Assembly: GCA_014058105.1 (NCBI GenBank)
Contig: JACGCM010001313.1
Location: 744,001 to 808,000, forward strand
Origin: Kingdonia uniflora
Lineage: Eukaryota; Streptophyta; Magnoliopsida; Ranunculales; Circaeasteraceae
Length of the DNA: 64,000 nt
Direction of reading: 5' to 3'
Notes under the pieces: model-generated
The model's database searches: none
What the model saw: the letters and a program-made list of their open reading frames with translations, nothing else
Told to the model about the DNA's origin: nothing
Position numbers and translations under genes: made by a program
Part shown: one piece after another, positions 9,974-20,039 of the stretch
How positions within the stretch are numbered: position 1 is the first letter of the stretch
Layout of the letters: the number at the start of each line of letters is the position of its first letter

Positions 9974-10657
9974 TGTAATAGCCTATTTTCGTAGAGATCG
10001 AAAATAGTGCTTTACACCCTTGAAATGAAGAATGTTGCAGATGAAATAGTTATAAACACAAAGTTTTAGCATGGAAAACCCTTGAATGGGTAAAAAACCA
10101 CGGCCTCTCCTGAGGATTTTAGAAAGGGAGATGTTTGCTAGCTATTACATAGAGAGAGATGTAGAAAAGATCTCTGAGCAATCCCTTCTTTCCTCCAGCT
10201 CTCTAGTCCTATTTATAGGTCTTATAACATGACCGTTACAATATTGCATTAATGAGGAACGTTACGATATCAAGTTTAATGAGTCTTCATAATGGTCGAG
10301 TAACGGCTTGAGTAAATCTTCTTCTTTGTAACCACTCCATAATGCGCCATAAATGCGCCACGCGTTTGTTGACGAGGTCGAGTAAATGCGATAATGTAGC
10401 AGGTCGAAGTACTATAGTTGTATCAGTTCAAAGTACTGTAGCAGGGGGTACTGTAGCAGTTCGGGTTAATGTAGTTGTTACTATTCAAAGTACTGTAGTT
10501 GTATCAGTTCGAGTACTGTAGCAGGTCGGGGGGTACTGTTGCAGTCCGAAAAACTGTAGCAGTTCGGGTTAATGTAGATGTTACTATTTAAAGTACTGTA
10601 GATGTAGTAGTTCGAAGTTACTGTAGCAGGTCGGAGTATTGGAAATAGGTCATCACA
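9974..10657 (-). repeat. TRIM 3' LTR
   Basis: This LTR begins TGTAATAGCCTATTTTCG and ends GGTCATCACA on the plus strand. Its 3' third (10390-10640) is a cluster of short imperfect repeats of AGTACTGTAGCAGTTCGG type. A TATA-like CTATTTATAGG is at about 10208. Confidence 0.9.
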
Positions 10658-10742
10658 TTCACCCCGTCTCAGCCAATAGCACGGGAAGCATCAGAAGCGA
10701 GTGGTGTAATAGCCTATTTTCGTTCCCACATACGGTGCCAAA

Positions 10743-11401
10743 TATAATAGCCTATTTTTGTATTGCACGAAGATAGCGCTTTACACCTTCAAAATCTAGA
10801 GTGTTTAGTTATGAACATGAAACAAACAACACTAGATTTAGCGTGGAAACCCTTGAATGGGTTAAAAACCACAACCTCTCCTGAGGATTTTAGAAAGAGA
10901 GAGAGGTATATTTAGACGGCTAGCTATTACAGAGAGAGAGAGAGAGAGATGTAGAAAAGATCTCTTAGAGGTTCTCATAGCAGCCTCTCTAATTCGTAGC
11001 TATCTAGTCTTATTTATAGGTCTTATAATATGACTGTTGGTTACATTGAACGTTATAATATGTGAACTTGATGAGTCTTCATAATGGTCGAGTAACGGCT
11101 TGAGTAACTCTTCTTCCTTGTAACCGCTCCATAATGTGTTATAAATGGCCACGTGTTTGTTGACGAGGTCGAAGTATTATAGATGTATTAGTTCGAAGTA
11201 CTGTAGCAGGTCGGAGTACTGTAGCAGTTCGGGGGTACTGTAGCAGTTTGGGTTAATGTAGCTGTTACTATCAAAAGTACTGTAGCAGGTCGGAGTACTG
11301 AAGCAGTTCAGGTTAATGTAGATGTTACTATTCAAAGTACTGTAGCTGTAGTAGTTCAGGGTTACTGTAGCAGTTCGGAGTATTAGAAATAGGTCACCAC
11401 A
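10743..11401 (-). repeat. TRIM 5' LTR
   Basis: This LTR is homologous to 9974-10657 with scattered substitutions. It begins TATAATAGCC (TG mutated to TA) and ends GGTCACCACA. It holds a (GA)n run near 10930 and the same AGTACTGTAGCAG repeat cluster. Confidence 0.9.
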
Positions 11402-11838
11402 CTTAACAACTTAAGGAGTAACACATTCCGACTTCTTCTTTACAGTGGCCTTTAGCATGTGTTTAACATCTTCATGCATTCTCTTTAAGTGGTGGTGGCG
11501 AGTACATCGTTTATGTCTTCTCGTCGAGCAATGATTGAAAGTGGTACTCCCACCAGTCACCACACCAAGATAGGAAATCTTCTTTCCAGAGTAAATATGC
11601 GTATTCCACCTCTTTAAGCATATATGGACTTGCACAGCACTTATAGTAAATATGTATGGTTGGGCCTAGGTAATATAGTGTACTGCTATGTCGTTCAGAT
11701 TTTGCATGCTCTATGGTCTCCTTTTAAGATATGGTATTAAGTTGATTGGATGTTATACCTAGAAGACCTATTGCATAGCATTAGATAACAGATGAAGCAA
11801 AAGAGAAGTACATATATGATTTAAATCTATATTACAAC

Positions 11839-12240
11839 TAGGGCTCTCAATGGATTGGATTTGACCCTGATCCGATCCTGTCCGATCCGTTAACAAAGGA
11901 TTAGGATTCACCATGACCCGATCCGTTAGCTAGGGTATATACCTATTGGTTATGTACAATATGTCTCTAACTTTGCCTCTAATTTTAATATATGGGATGC
12001 ATCATTTTTTGGTTTAGAGGTATGTATTGTCAATTTTATATATATGTTAGTGTCCATGGTTTACAAAAATATGTTTCGTGTTAATCCCTATAACTTAATA
12101 TAACAAGAATTGAAAATTTCTAAAGGCTTTAAGCATAACGGATCTAATCGGATCGGATCGGATCAGATCACATAAATCCTTAAAGGACCGGGTCAGGATC
12201 GACCAAGATCCTGGCCCAATCCGGTCCATTGACAGCCCTA
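11839..12240. mobile_element. hAT MITE, TSD ATTACAAC
   Basis: This 402-bp element has termini TAGGGCTCTCAATGGA and, inward from the right, TAGGGCTGTCAATGGA. It is flanked by perfect 8-bp duplications ATTACAAC (11831-11838 and 12241-12248). Both subterminal regions hold GGATCGGATC-type repeats. There is no coding capacity. The TAGGG ends plus an 8-bp duplication define hAT. Confidence 0.93.
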
Positions 12241-12299
12241 ATTACAACCAAAGTCAGTCAAATATAGTCTAATATAGATAGATTGCAACCAAATATGAC

Positions 12300-12479
12300 T
12301 TATTCCACGACGCGTTGAATGCTTTCTTCAAGACGAGCAATGGCTTCTTTCAAATGCTCCACGACACTTTCAAGCCTGGTGATTGAAGTTAATGCTTCAA
12401 CCAAGCCCGTAGCAAGGATGTCTGAATTCTCTCACTGAGGTGGTGGTGGTGGACATTTATGCCCTCGCCGGCCATTCAT
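12300..12479 (-). pseudogene. Short coiled-coil frame in repeat R copy B
   Basis: The minus strand reads from ATG at 12479 to TAA at 12300-12302, with one internal TGA at 12432-12434. The 43 residues after that TGA are Leu/Ile/Glu-rich (GLVEALTSITRLE, then EAIARLEESIQ) and predict a coiled coil. The equivalent frame in copy C (61289-61435) is conserved at most positions, and both share the TGA. The conserved frame may be an exon starting after the CCTCAG just before that TGA. Confidence 0.35.
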
Positions 12480-13083
12480 GGAGGGTGCAACGCCTATTTA
12501 AAGTATACGAACCATGGTGTATTAAAAATTTCTTTTTTAGACTACTAATTTATAGACTGGAATGCAACACAAGTTAGAGTCAACTAATACAGCGCTTGGG
12601 GAAGTAAAACTTTCTAGAATATGCATAAACCATAAATGGAGGGGTGTAATTTCAATCAACCGTTGTTTGGAAATCTAAGAGCATCAAGTGTAGCCTAGCT
12701 AAAGTATAGCTAGGAAGATGAGTTGGAAAGTAGTATTTGAAAAAGTCTAAAAAATAGACTCCTCCAAAACTACTCCATGTCAAAAAAAAAATGACGTGTA
12801 AGAAAAATCTGTTGAAATTCAGTTTTTTCCTCCTACTGTTTCACTCTCCCATCTCTCTTTACAAGTCTTTCTCCCCCTCATTTGAATTTTATTCAAGAAC
12901 ATATCACCTGCCATCAAATTTAAAAAATCACATTTATCTTCTCTAATTAGTTGCCACCCAAATCCCCAAGTAAGCACAAATCTTATTCAACTCTACTCTC
13001 AATACTTAAATTTCTTAGTGAGTACTTATTTATTGGGTTTTAACAAAAAAATCCAATTCTTCTAGTTTAACGTATACTTTATA

Positions 13084-13752
13084 ATGTCTTATGATTCGTC
13101 ATCCGCTGATGATGTCATAATCCTCACAGGCTTAGCATATGGAGAAACTGAAAGGATTCAAAACGAAGGTCAAAAGAGGAGTCGCCGTAATGAGTCTCGT
13201 ACCTCCATGTGGCGAGAACGAATCGCAGGAAATGAGAAACTTTCCCGTGACTACTTTGAAAACCCTCCTCTTTATAATGATATTCTTTTTTGAAGAAGGT
13301 TTCGAATGAGGCGTTCACTCTTTCTTCGCATCAAAAATGCAGTGGTTCAACGTGATTCATTTTTCATGCAACGAAGAAATGCTGCTGGTATCTTGGGGTT
13401 TTCCTCACTTTAAAAGATAACAGCTGCTTTAAGAATGCTTGCATATGGAGTAGCAGCAGATGCCTTGGACGAAAATTTAAGGATCAGTGAAACTACCGCA
13501 ATAAAAAGCCTTAAAAGGTTTTGCATCACAATCGTGGATGTTTTCGTTAAAGAGTATTTGAGGTCCCCTAATGATGACGATGTCCGCCGATTGCTAGTTG
13601 TTGGTGAGCAACGTGGATTTCCTGGAATGTTGGGGAGCCTTGATTGCATGCACTGGGTATGGAAGAATTGTCAAACCGTGTGGCAAGGGATGTACAAAGG
13701 TCACGTTCATAAACCAACTATCATTCTTGAAGCCGTTGCTTCATATTCGTGA
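13084..13752 (+). pseudogene. PIF/Harbinger transposase, truncated
   Basis: This would be the DDE transposase that cuts and pastes the element. The N-terminal stretch at 13084-13293 ends in a frameshift near GATATTCTTTTTTGA. The frame resumes as RMRRSLFLRIKNAV, meets a TAA near 13410, and continues 13435-13752. The first catalytic Asp is seen in GFPGMLGSLDCMHW, followed by KNCQTVWQGMYKGH and PTIILEAVASY. Homology then stops: the second Asp (GSNND-type) and the Glu (VERAFGVLQ-type), both present in the 54883-56262 copy, are missing. It is therefore inactive. Confidence 0.9.
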
Positions 13753-14689
13753 GAAGGGTTGGTCTTTTGTCCATTAAAGCGGTAAGTGAGCTAGGTTGGC
13801 ATTTTATAACATACCACTGCACCATTCCTTCCTTCATTCTAAACTTAAGACCTTTTTTCCTTAACTATTACACTATCATTAGATAATAAAGCCACAATGC
13901 TCTAATAACTACTACAATGACGATGAACCTAAATAAACTGCTATATAACGGATAACCAAAAACGGGTCGAAAAAAATCCCACAAATATCAAATCAATTTC
14001 AACTAAAACAACTCAAAGTTTTAATACCAATTACTCAAAGGGTATCTCAAATAAAGCCAATTCCCCCGTTTTCTCCAAAAACTACTCAACTTTTTAATAC
14101 CAATTACTCAAAGTTCATCTCTTGCGAAATGTATGTTACTTTCATGAAAGTTACTCTCAATTATTGTATGATAGTAATTATGACTAGGCAAGTGAAAATA
14201 AGTTAACAACTACTGATAGCTTGCAAAGAACTTCCCCATTTGTGTGCATTACTGCAAGATAAGAAGAAAAAATGGTAACAAAAACAATAAAATTAATCCA
14301 ACTTACTTGTTCCCAAAAGAGAATGTAAGCCTGGTGATCTTCATGAGCATGACAGTAAAAGGTGCATCATCAGACACAGTAGCTAGAAGTTGCGAGTAAC
14401 AGTTCACCATAATGTCCCTTTAGGCTCCTTCTCATACCCTAGGAGATGATACACATAATCCTGTCTAAATAAATGGTGGCAAGGGTAAACAAGATCAGAT
14501 GTGCAATTCAAAATAATTGAATCTACCATCTTGTATAGCAAATAAGACTTAAGGCGAATACTTAAAGGAAAATCCAAATTGAGTTTTATTATTCTAATTA
14601 TTTCAGAAGATGAATGTTGGGTTTTGTCATCTAAAGTAGTAGAGAACTGCAGTGGAGAAAAAACAAAATCCAAACCTGTTCAACGATGT
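13753..14689. other. Non-coding interior of PIF/Harbinger element 2
   Basis: AT-rich sequence between the truncated transposase and the LINE-derived piece. A short direct repeat (AATACCAATTACTCAAAG-like, near 14022 and 14097) is visible. No real ORF was found. Confidence 0.5.
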
Positions 14690-15470
14690 AAGATGGGTTT
14701 CGCCGCCTTCTACCGGTTTAATTTTAGATAGGTTGTCAGTAGCAGCATTGGCTTCTCTGAAAACCTATTCAACGATGCAAGATCCAAACCTTAACATCAA
14801 AATTTGAATTCTTTCAACTAGTCTTTGGACCTGCCTGGGGGTTTTCCCATTCTTGTTGAGCAGGTGGTAGGCTTCTCCAAAATCAATGTAAAGGGTAACT
14901 TTATTAATCTCAAGTTTCAGACCTAGTAACAGGCCAGCTTCAATGCTTTGCAACTCATAAATGATGATACTTTAAGCTCTAACTCGACCAGCAACAGCTT
15001 TAACTGACATTCCTTCTTCAGTTTTCACAATAGCTCCAAATCCACCAACTTCAGATAAAGATCCATTTGTATTAATTGTATGGTAACCAGGAGGGGGTTT
15101 TGTCCAGCTGCAAAAGACAGGTTCTGTTATCTTCATTCTGTTTGGGAGGTTCCATTCCTGTAGGCAGATCCTGTTCTGATCAGTATCCTCAATGTTATAT
15201 CAGTACAAGCTAGTTTGGTCCTAACATCATTAATAATGTTATGCAGAATCATAGTAGCAGGTTTACTTTTGCTTTCAAAAATTCTATTATTCCTTTCGCC
15301 CCAAATGTGAGAAATAAAAGCACAAAAAGTAAGTTTCCTAATCTTAGCCATAAACGAGTTTCCTTTGAAGTGTTTAGAGCACCAAGAGATTTCAATATCC
15401 CAGTCAGAGCACAAAGCAAAGGATGTGCATCTATAAGCTCTTACCTTGGAGTAAATCGTCAATAAAAAAA
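14690..15470 (-). pseudogene. LINE-type zinc-ribbon and RNase H fragment
   Basis: The minus strand from 15465 encodes a segment typical of the end of plant non-LTR reverse transcriptases (SWCSKHFKGNSFMAKIRKL, then HIWGERNNRIF and a KPATMILHNI tail). Further down (about 15080-14765) comes an RNase H-like region (TNGSLSEVGGFGAIVKTEEG-like start, ESIEAGLLLGL-type and a VQRLVERIQIL helix). Stops interrupt it. This is the 3' coding part of a LINE, 5'-truncated, lodged inside the PIF/Harbinger element. Confidence 0.75.
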
Positions 15471-16895
15471 ATCAACATTGGATTAGACCTAACCTCATAT
15501 TATAACCATAATGGATACATTTTGTAGTAAGACCATCGCGATGTTTTTAGTATTCATTTGTTTCAAATCCTCTTCCTCTACAACATCTAACATAATAACG
15601 GCCCAGTTGAGTAATGTAGAAATGTATAATCTTAAATGAAACGTGTTTAGCCTAGATGTAAATATAGTATAGAAACATTATTTTACCTGATTATAAGATC
15701 CAATGTTTTGTTGGTATCCAAAAGTAAGGAATGAAGCAGAACTCAAAGTTTAGCAGAGGTGAAGGAGTACGTACCGTGATCTATCCAAACATTAATGTTA
15801 ATAGGCCATTTCTGCAGTAATTCAATTCCCATGTTTGAACCTGGTAGACAAGTTTAGCATTTAGCCCTACACGGCATTTCCCTTTCTCCGCCGGTACGTT
15901 TGTCTTGGCTTTTAGGCCTGTACCAACAAATACATAATGTTGAGTCAGACGTTTTAACAAACACTTTAGTAGATTGCAAACTAGGAGCAAAAACACATAC
16001 TAGCGACAAGCATAGCATCATATGGATGCTAAAAAATAACGGACTTATTAAGGCAATACTTCATGTCTACATTGTACTAGGCAACACTACATGTTTACAT
16101 TGTACTTATTGCCATGCTAACAATGCATATCACTAGATTAATAACCTTTAACAAGTAACAACCCCAATTACACGAGAATACCATTACCTAAAGAGTCTTA
16201 TCTATACTAGAAGCAGTGTGTTGTGAAAGGACGCACAAAGTGTGGCATCCTCTGGGCAAGCAAAGCAGAGCATGCAAACTGTTTGATGAAATGTCAAAAT
16301 GGATTACCCAATGAGAACTAGTCTTTGTTGTTCTGTAGTAGTGCTAGTCTTTGTTGCTCCTCCTTTAGTACCACCACCTTCTCATCTGCAACTGTTGTTA
16401 AACCAAGCAATATCTGACCTACATACTCCAATATATCATACAACAAGAATATAATAACATAGGAAGCATCATATAAATTAATAATATGAAGCCATATATT
16501 TGAACTTCATGATGTTTACTCGGAAATAAAAAGATCACATAATTGAAATCCATGATTTTGCAAAACCAAAGTGAAAATCGGAAACTAAAAACGAACTATA
16601 AGATCTAAATACTCGCAAAGGCAACTCATCCCATCCACATTGAAATAATGGACTGTCAAACAAGTCCATATCAATAGAAGAAACATAAAACATTCTCAGC
16701 AACATCCTTCAATCTTCATACTATTTATTCCCGAGTAGTAAAACTTCCATGGGCATCCCTGTTCATAAAAAAACAAAAAACATTAAGTACAAGGTCCTCA
16801 GATAATGGCAAATAATATTAAACAAGTAGCCAACACTAGTGAACATGAAGATGATGCAAAAGCAAGTATACACAAAAGAACAAAGATTACTAAAT
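15471..16895. other. Non-coding interior of PIF/Harbinger element 2
   Basis: AT-rich sequence with no convincing ORF; the short open frames lack domain signals. It may include the 3' flank of ORF1 and further LINE-derived sequence. Confidence 0.5.
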
Positions 16896-18017
16896 TTAAT
16901 CATCCACAGACCTATTTCTTGCAAGAATCTCCTCTTTCTTAGTTTTGTAGAATTCATTTGTCATTTCATCCATGCCGTCAGTATTAGTAAGCATTATCCT
17001 TTCATCCTCTTTAAATTGCTCCGACAGAAAATGCCTATCCCAATCTTTTTTCTTTTCATCAATAAAACCTTGTCGAATTTCAGCAAATTTAGAGCCACTT
17101 TCAGTATCTTTTCTCTTCCGCTTTCTGATTTCTTTTTCTTTCTTCCTTCATGTCGGCCTATCCAAGCTATCACTGTTATTTTTTGTTGCTTCATCATTTC
17201 TGATATGGGTAGCTGGAATACATGGATTAGAACCATTAGGGGATACTTTGGTTTTCCTTTTTTCTTTTCAACTTCTAACTCCCATTTTTTATGATGCTTG
17301 AGCTGTTCCCAACAATGGTCTAACTTAAACTTTTTCTTTTCAATCCGTTTGTACATCTTATGGGCAAGTTCAACCTGAGATTCAGGTACAGATAACAAAT
17401 AATTATACAAGTATAAACAGATTTAAGAAAATATAATGTTTAGAATATACCTTATCGGCATCGGTAGTCCCGCTAGGATCTCTATTTACAACTTGAGCAT
17501 AGTATCTGCAGAACTTGATCGTCATTAGTTGAATCTGTGATCATCGATGCATTAAAGAACTTGCATTGCGATTTGAATCACAGTCCTTGAGCTCATGGTA
17601 ATACCTCCAAATTCGTTCCCAAAAAGTACTAAATTTTTTACCAGTACCATCAATTGGGTCTTGGCCCGTGTTCAGCCAAGCTGATATGAGCAATAAGTCC
17701 TCTTTTGTATAACTCCCACTACGTGCTCCAACAATTTTAACTTCGTCATTTGATTCTTCAGGAAGTGTTGGTTGAATTGGGCATGATTCGTGGACAATTG
17801 GTTGAGTCGTATATGATGGTTGCCTCTGTGAATAAACTGATTGTGGGAACATGGGCATCGAAAATGCATGTTGTTGTTGTTGTTTTTGTGGATAAGCTTG
17901 TTGTTGCATGTATAACTGCATATAAGCTTGATACTGAGATACTTGTTCCGGCGAGAAGGGTTGATGTGACTCAGACGTGAGTTCATCATCCAATGTATGT
18001 TGCTTGTCGTGCGTCAT
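16896..18017 (-). CDS. PIF/Harbinger ORF1: Myb/SANT-like, NAM-associated protein
   Basis: ORF1 proteins of PIF/Harbinger bind DNA and help the transposase enter the nucleus. The start is the ATG at 18017. The first exon has a Gln-rich stretch (QQQAYPQKQQQQH), then a trihelix/SANT-like SYTKEDLLLISAWLN and FWERIWRYYHELK. A TAG at 17541-17543 interrupts, after which YYAQVVNRDPSG continues to a GTATATTC donor near 17451. The next exon starts after CTCAG near 17380 (VELAHKMYKRI, HCWEQLKHHKKW) and is Lys-rich. The end, EEILARNRSVDD, stops at 16896. It is nearly intact, with one early stop and one or two frame problems. Confidence 0.82.
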
Positions 18018-18141
18018 ATTGAATTACAAACTTCTATGAAACAAATACATACCTGAAATATCATACAACTCTTCTTTGGGGGCTGAATTAGAGAGAGAAA
18101 CAACTACAAAAACATGAACCTTGATGGAGATATGATGGGGG

Positions 18142-18150
18142 TATTTATAG
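18142..18150 (-). promoter_or_regulatory. TATA box upstream of ORF1 (element 2)
   Basis: CTATAAATA on the minus strand lies about 125 bp upstream of the ORF1 start at 18017 in a pyrimidine-rich context. It is a good fit to a plant core promoter. Confidence 0.55.
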
Positions 18151-18537
18151 GGAAAGAGATGATAAGGAGAAATAAGGTTAGTGGGGAGAGAAACTGAGGG
18201 ATATTGTGGGGATATATGGTTGGTGGTGGAGAAATTGAGGGAGATAATGGGGAAGAGATACAATTCCTATAAGAGAGATATCTCTTGCGCATGAAAAATA
18301 CTCGCGGGAAGTGAAGAATAGGGTGGGGGGAAGTGATTCCACGTAACCCATCTCTACTTTACACGTAAACAATTTTGATGTGGTAGCTGATTATTTTCTC
18401 TCTCCTCCCTCGCTATCTTTGAGGAGAGAGAGTATTGAAACCCCAAATAACTGTCTTTTTGAAGAGGCTAAAAATATTTTTTTTTACACTTTCTCCTCTT
18501 TATTTTAGCTATAAGGAGCCTACACCTGATGCTCTAA

Positions 18538-18867
18538 GAGCATCTGTAGTCGACTCTCTATATTGGCTTAAAATCAAATTTGGAGAGCCAAATATTTATA
18601 AAATACCTACATCCGACTCTCCAAATTAAAGTTAAATTGCCTAAAGTCATATTTGTTTATCAAATTTGACTGTTTTTTTCACTCTTCAAACCAAATTTAA
18701 TGAAACAAAATCTACCCAAAAATTAAGAATTTTATGGAAAAGTTGACATGTGGCATTTGACGAGTACTTTTTGAGGAGTCGGATGTAATGAAAAAAATTT
18801 ATGACTTCTATTAGCCAATAAAGCCAAATTTGGTGGCTAATATTTGAAGAGTAGACTACAGATGCTC
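18538..18867. mobile_element. Tourist-like MITE, TSD TAA
   Basis: This 330-bp element begins GAGCATCTGTAGTCGACTC and ends GAGTAGACTACAGATGCTC. TAA flanks it on both sides (18535-18537, 18868-18870). The left TAA is shared with the right end of PIF/Harbinger element 2. There are no ORFs. Termini and TSD match PIF/Harbinger, so that superfamily's transposase would mobilise it. Confidence 0.93.
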
Positions 18868-18870
18868 TAA

Positions 18871-18968
18871 CACCAGTTAGAGTAATTACCATTTAGTCTA
18901 ACTGTAACAGATGTTGAACAAATTAGTATAATTGCTAAAATTTCCACGTGCTAAAATTTCTAGGATAA
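18871..18968 (-). repeat. Dispersed repeat R, copy B (right portion)
   Basis: The reverse complement matches 54147-54237 (AATTTTAGCACGTGGAAATT and GTTAGACTAAATGGTA stretches). With 11690-12678 it restores an R copy once the two Harbinger-type insertions are removed. Confidence 0.75.
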
Positions 18969-20039
18969 CCGTCATTCAGATTTCAGAGTAGAGATACGTT
19001 CAAGATGATAAATAAATCCTTATAAGATGGCAATCTGTAGTTCTAAATGATTACAAATGATAACCCATTTAGATAGATAAAAATGCCAGAGCGAAAGTTG
19101 ACAAAAAGAACCAAAATAGTTTATAATACATGTCAAAAATACTATTCCAAAATCATGTAAGTGTTTATAACAAAAATTAGTTTCGAAGTTGTTACAAAAT
19201 ACAGATATGCGACGCTTGAACGGACCTTGTACTCCCTTTAGTATTGATTATCAGGCAAGCCTAAAGACAGCAGATCATGCATGATTGTGAAGCGGCAATG
19301 ACTGCCTTGAATTCATTTTAGGATATCTGTATTGTTGAGAATGGACTCCAGGAAAGTAGGAAAATAAATCCCACCGTCACATGTATTAAGTTGCTGTGGA
19401 ACCATACGCAAATTCATTTTTCACCCTCCTCGGAAGTGGTACTTACTTTTATCCATCTTCTTATTTTCCTTCCCATACTCCCAAAAAAAAACACAAACCG
19501 GGTACGTACCATCATCTCTATAATTGTCTTCATATCCTTGTATTTCTTGATGCTTTCGTTGGTCTCTACTTATGGCAGAATGGAGTCGTAGAAGGAAACA
19601 ATCTTCTCTGTACAGTTTACAGTCACCGCCACCCAATAAATTTTGTCCATATTCGACAAGAAAATAATTTCGTTGATATTGAACAGATTGTAATCTTGTT
19701 GGAAGTACGATTTTTCAGTTCTTCGTCCATGACATTTTCAACAGCTTTTGTCGTAACATTTTTGTCTTCATGTCTTGTGACTTTGGGAACTTATTGAACT
19801 CATCGTACGCGCTTACCAAAAGTGGTAAGGTAAACACGTCCATAAGATGTTTTTGAAACATCCAATTTTGGAGTTTGTTTTATTTAGTGTCTAGAGTAGG
19901 CGTCAACATTATCTCGTGGTTATCCAGCGTCAGTGAATACGCGTGGAGCGACTACAACTGGACTGATTGACTCGTAAGTGGGTTTCTAACTCTTTGTTCT
20001 AAAAAGTCAAGCCTATATATTTTATAGAGTATAAAAAAG
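18969..20039. other. Intergenic, nothing recognised
   Basis: This is AT-rich sequence of about 1.07 kb. An open frame at 19396-19797 encodes a Ser/Phe/Leu-rich peptide without recognisable domains, and I do not accept it as a gene. There are no clear transposon termini. Confidence 0.4.

Larger units (their letters stand above)
9974..11401 (-). mobile_element. TRIM (miniature LTR retrotransposon), TSD CTTAA
   Basis: Two LTRs of 684 and 659 bp flank only 85 bp of internal sequence, with no coding capacity. The target duplication CTTAA is perfect (9969-9973 and 11402-11406). Orientation is minus: next to the 10743-11401 LTR, the minus strand reads TTTGGCACCGTATGTGGGAA, a gypsy-type primer-binding site. 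Next to the other LTR it reads GAGACGGGGTGAA, a polypurine tract. It would need proteins from an autonomous gypsy element. Confidence 0.9.
9882..11635 (-). pseudogene. Minus-strand reading frame split by a TRIM insertion
   Basis: On the minus strand an open frame starts at 11635 and runs 74 codons: His/Arg/Lys-rich around RRHKRCTRHHHLKRMHEDVKHM, then Lys-rich. It meets one TAA just before the TRIM insertion point. If the TRIM and one CTTAA duplication are ignored, the same frame continues as an acidic tail (GKAEEGQVYDSGQEEEFDLD) to a TAA at 9882-9884. Continuity of frame and a basic-then-acidic pattern suggest one ORF disrupted by the retrotransposon. The product is not recognised. The in-frame stop next to the site could be a C-to-T change of CAA. 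Confidence 0.45.
11690..12678 (-). repeat. Dispersed repeat R, copy B (left portion)
   Basis: The reverse complement of this region aligns with 61085-61595, including the short coiled-coil frame, the ATCTATCTATATTAG stretch and the AACATCCAA end. Copy B contains the hAT MITE 11839-12240. At 12678 it is interrupted by PIF/Harbinger element 2, and it resumes at 18871. Confidence 0.75.
12679..18534. mobile_element. PIF/Harbinger element 2 (defective), TSD TAA
   Basis: The termini are GAGCATCAAGTGTAG and, inward from the right, GAGCATCAGGTGTAG. TAA lies at 12676-12678 and 18535-18537. The 5.9-kb element holds a truncated plus-strand transposase near its left end and a minus-strand Myb/NAM-associated ORF1 near its right end. 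A LINE-derived piece lies between. The transposase lacks its C-terminal catalytic part, so the copy is non-autonomous. Confidence 0.92.

Noticed and set aside
12001..12240. GATC-rich clusters as a bacterial-type origin or methylation site
   Set aside because: They lie within a hAT MITE and are explained as subterminal repeats.
19396..19797. 133-codon plus-strand open frame
   Set aside because: Composition is Ser/Phe/Leu without motifs, overlapping frames are equally open, and no homologue is recognisable.
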